A DNA stretch of 10,369 nt from Actinomycetes bacterium (lineage in GTDB: Bacteria > Actinomycetota > Actinomycetes > Propionibacteriales > Nocardioidaceae): assembly GCA_023252095.1 (NCBI GenBank), contig JAHEXN010000004.1:23312-33680 (forward strand). The letters are read 5' to 3'. Below, in pieces: positions 8,852 through 10,369 of the stretch. Position 1 is the stretch's first letter. Every line of letters begins with the position of its first letter. The notes beneath the pieces are model-generated. The model saw nothing but the letters and a program-made list of their open reading frames with translations. It was not told the DNA's origin and searched no databases. Made by a program: the position numbers and the translations under genes.

Positions 8852-9426
8852 TGGCCCACGACCGCACCGGCGAGCTGTACGCCGCGATCTCCCGCAGCGG
8901 TTACTACCCCGAGATCGTCGCCGACGGACTTCGCGACGCGCTCGCGGGGGAGGAGGTCTGGGCGTTCGTCGCGCACCACGAGCCGACGTTCGACCGCGAC
9001 GAGATCCGCCGGCACATGACCGTGCTGGTGCTGACCGACACGCGTGTCGTGCTGCTGCACACCGACGAGCACCCGCCGGACGACCTCGTCCCGCGTCCCT
9101 ACACGTCCACGACGTCGGAGGCCGTCGGTCTCGAGCGCATCGCCTCGGTCGTCGTGACCCGCATCGTGTCGACCGCAGGCAAGCTCGAGGAGGCCGTGCT
9201 CACGATCGGGTGGGGTGCGGTCTCGCGCGTCGACCTCGAGCCCGCGCGCTGCGACGACCCCGAGTGCGAGGCCGACCACGGCTACACCGGATCGGTCAGC
9301 AGCGACGACTTCTCGCTCCGGCTGGCCAGCGCTGGCGACGGCGGGCAGGCCGTCGAGGAGCTGCTCGACTTCGCGCGCCACCTGTCGTCGGTCACGTCGC
9401 GCCCCCCGGCGCTCGGCCGCGGCTGA
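8851..9426 (+). CDS. DUF5998 family protein of unknown function
   Basis: A 191-residue soluble protein with no signal peptide or membrane segment. From memory it matches the actinobacterial DUF5998 family: SRSGYYPEIVADGL (14-27), HHEPTFDRDEIRRHMTVLVL (42-61), HTDEHPPDD (70-78), LTIGWGAVSRVDLEPARC (117-134) and ECEADHGYTGS (138-148). The alternating beta strands (TVLVLTDTRVVLLHTDE) resemble bacterial PH-like domains, which is an inference only. C134, C139 and H143 form a compact C-x4-C-x3-H cluster that could bind metal. The ATG at 8851 overlaps the pat stop as TGATG, so the two are probably coupled. An in-frame ATG 54 nt earlier lies within pat and would add a proline/arginine-rich tail that the family does not need. 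The next gene follows directly. The reaction or ligand is not known. Confidence 0.85.
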   Translation: MAHDRTGELYAAISRSGYYPEIVADGLRDALAGEEVWAFVAHHEPTFDRDEIRRHMTVLVLTDTRVVLLHTDEHPPDDLVPRPYTSTTSEAVGLERIASVVVTRIVSTAGKLEEAVLTIGWGAVSRVDLEPARCDDPECEADHGYTGSVSSDDFSLRLASAGDGGQAVEELLDFARHLSSVTSRPPALGRG

Positions 9427-9432
9427 CCCGCG

Positions 9433-10369
9433 TTGCCCAGGCCCGTGTCAGCTCGCATCCACGACCTCTGGCCCTCGGTCGGCGCGGCGATGGGCGTCGA
9501 CGGACTCGTCGACGTCGTGGGCCTGCCGCTGGCCCGCGGCTACGTGCTCTTCCTGGTCGACGGGCTGGGCGAGGTCAACCTGCGCGACAACGCCGAGCAC
9601 GCGCCGTTCTTGAGCACCCTCGACTCCGTCCCGGACGTCCGCAGCAACATCCCGTCCACGACCGTCACGAGCCTGACCTCGCTGGGCACGGGCGTCACGC
9701 CGGGCCAGCACGGCGTCGCGGGCTACACCGTCCGCGTGCCGGAGACGGGGGAGCGTCTCAACTCGATCGCCTGGGACAAGCCGCTCGACCCCCGGGCGTG
9801 GCAGGCGCGCCCCATGGTGCTCGAACGCATGGCCCGTGAGGGCGTGGCCGCCGCAGCGGTCAACGAGGCGCGGTTCCAGGGCTCCGGGCTGACGCAGTGC
9901 AGCCAGCGCGACGTGCCGTACCACGGCGTGACCTCGAGCTGGGAGCGCCACGACGTCCTGCTCGACCTCACGGAGGCGGCCGGTCGCCCCGCGATCTACG
10001 CCTACGAGTCGCACCTGGACCACACGGGCCACAAGCACGGGTGCACGTCCGCGGAGTGGCGTGAGGAGCTGCGCCGCATCGACACCGACCTCGCCCGCCT
10101 GCGGGCCGATCTGCCCGAGGACGTCCGGCTTCTGGTCACGGCCGATCACGGCATGCTTGACCTCCCGCGCGAGGGGCGGTTCGACGTCGACGAGCACCCC
10201 CGCCTGCTCGATGGTGTCGAGCTGCTCGCGGGGGAGGCGCGGTTCCGCCACGTGCACACCACCGAGCCGGAGCAGGTCGCGGCACGCTGGCGCGACGTGC
10301 TGGGCGACCGCGCCGAGGTCCGGCTGCGCGCGGAGTGCGACGACTGGTTCGGCCCGCTCGACCCGGCGG
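9433..10369 (+). CDS. Alkaline-phosphatase-superfamily phosphodiesterase / nucleotide pyrophosphatase, 3' end missing
   Basis: About 312 codons are present, cut by the window edge. The metal and nucleophile set of type I phosphodiesterases/nucleotide pyrophosphatases is complete. D43 lies in FLVDGLG, and the nucleophile T77 in SNIPSTTVTSLTSLGTG is followed by TPGQHGVAGY (89-98). D196 and H200 lie in LDHTGHKHG, and D238 and H239 in TADHGM. A later metal histidine is probably H273 in RFRHVH. These enzymes split phosphodiester bonds in nucleotides or other small molecules. No signal peptide or membrane segment is seen at the start, so a cytoplasmic location is likely. The start is uncertain: TTG 9433 (6 nt after the DUF5998 stop, numbering used here), GTG 9445 or ATG 9490, all in one frame and none with a good SD. 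Close spacing suggests co-transcription with DUF5998. The substrate cannot be told from sequence. Confidence 0.88.
   Translation, partial: MPRPVSARIHDLWPSVGAAMGVDGLVDVVGLPLARGYVLFLVDGLGEVNLRDNAEHAPFLSTLDSVPDVRSNIPSTTVTSLTSLGTGVTPGQHGVAGYTVRVPETGERLNSIAWDKPLDPRAWQARPMVLERMAREGVAAAAVNEARFQGSGLTQCSQRDVPYHGVTSSWERHDVLLDLTEAAGRPAIYAYESHLDHTGHKHGCTSAEWREELRRIDTDLARLRADLPEDVRLLVTADHGMLDLPREGRFDVDEHPRLLDGVELLAGEARFRHVHTTEPEQVAARWRDVLGDRAEVRLRAECDDWFGPLDPA

Overview
The window comes from a very GC-rich genome with actinobacterial codon use. Several genes start with GTG or lack a Shine-Dalgarno (SD) sequence. Gene content (actinobacterial type topoisomerase IV A subunit, a GNAT-first Pat-type acyltransferase, a DUF5998 protein, an LprG/P55 pair) points to an actinobacterium. 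A Propionibacteriales/Nocardioidaceae member such as Aeromicrobium or Nocardioides is my best guess, made without any database search.

Layout: two divergent gene blocks share a 136-bp intergenic region (6007-6142). Leftward (minus strand) run parC (topoisomerase IV subunit A), an LprG-like lipoprotein, a P55-like MFS transporter and the 5' part of an LTA-synthase-family gene cut by the window edge. Gaps between them are 4, 10 and 10 nt. Rightward (plus strand) run a type II Pat-like protein (GNAT domain fused to an ADP-forming acyl-CoA synthetase-like region), a DUF5998 protein that overlaps it by one base, and a nucleotide pyrophosphatase/phosphodiesterase-like gene cut by the right edge. 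No RNA genes, mobile elements, CRISPR arrays or convincing terminators were seen, and no gene-free stretch exceeds 136 bp.

The most interesting part is the left block. LprG and P55 (Rv1411c-Rv1410c in Mycobacterium tuberculosis) work together to move triacylglycerides and lipoglycans across the cell envelope. Here the same pair, in the same order, is followed 10 nt later by a five-helix LTA-synthase-like phosphoglycerol transferase. This suggests a lipid-anchor export and polyglycerophosphate assembly unit in an organism that probably has no mycomembrane. The block also seems fused to the housekeeping parC transcription unit.

A second theme is start-site architecture. At four of the six gene starts (pat, DUF5998, lprG-like, ltaS-like) a -10-like hexamer lies 6 or 7 nt before the start codon and no good SD is visible. 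This is the geometry of leaderless transcripts, and it implies internal promoters inside both apparent operons. parC is the exception, with a recognisable SD.
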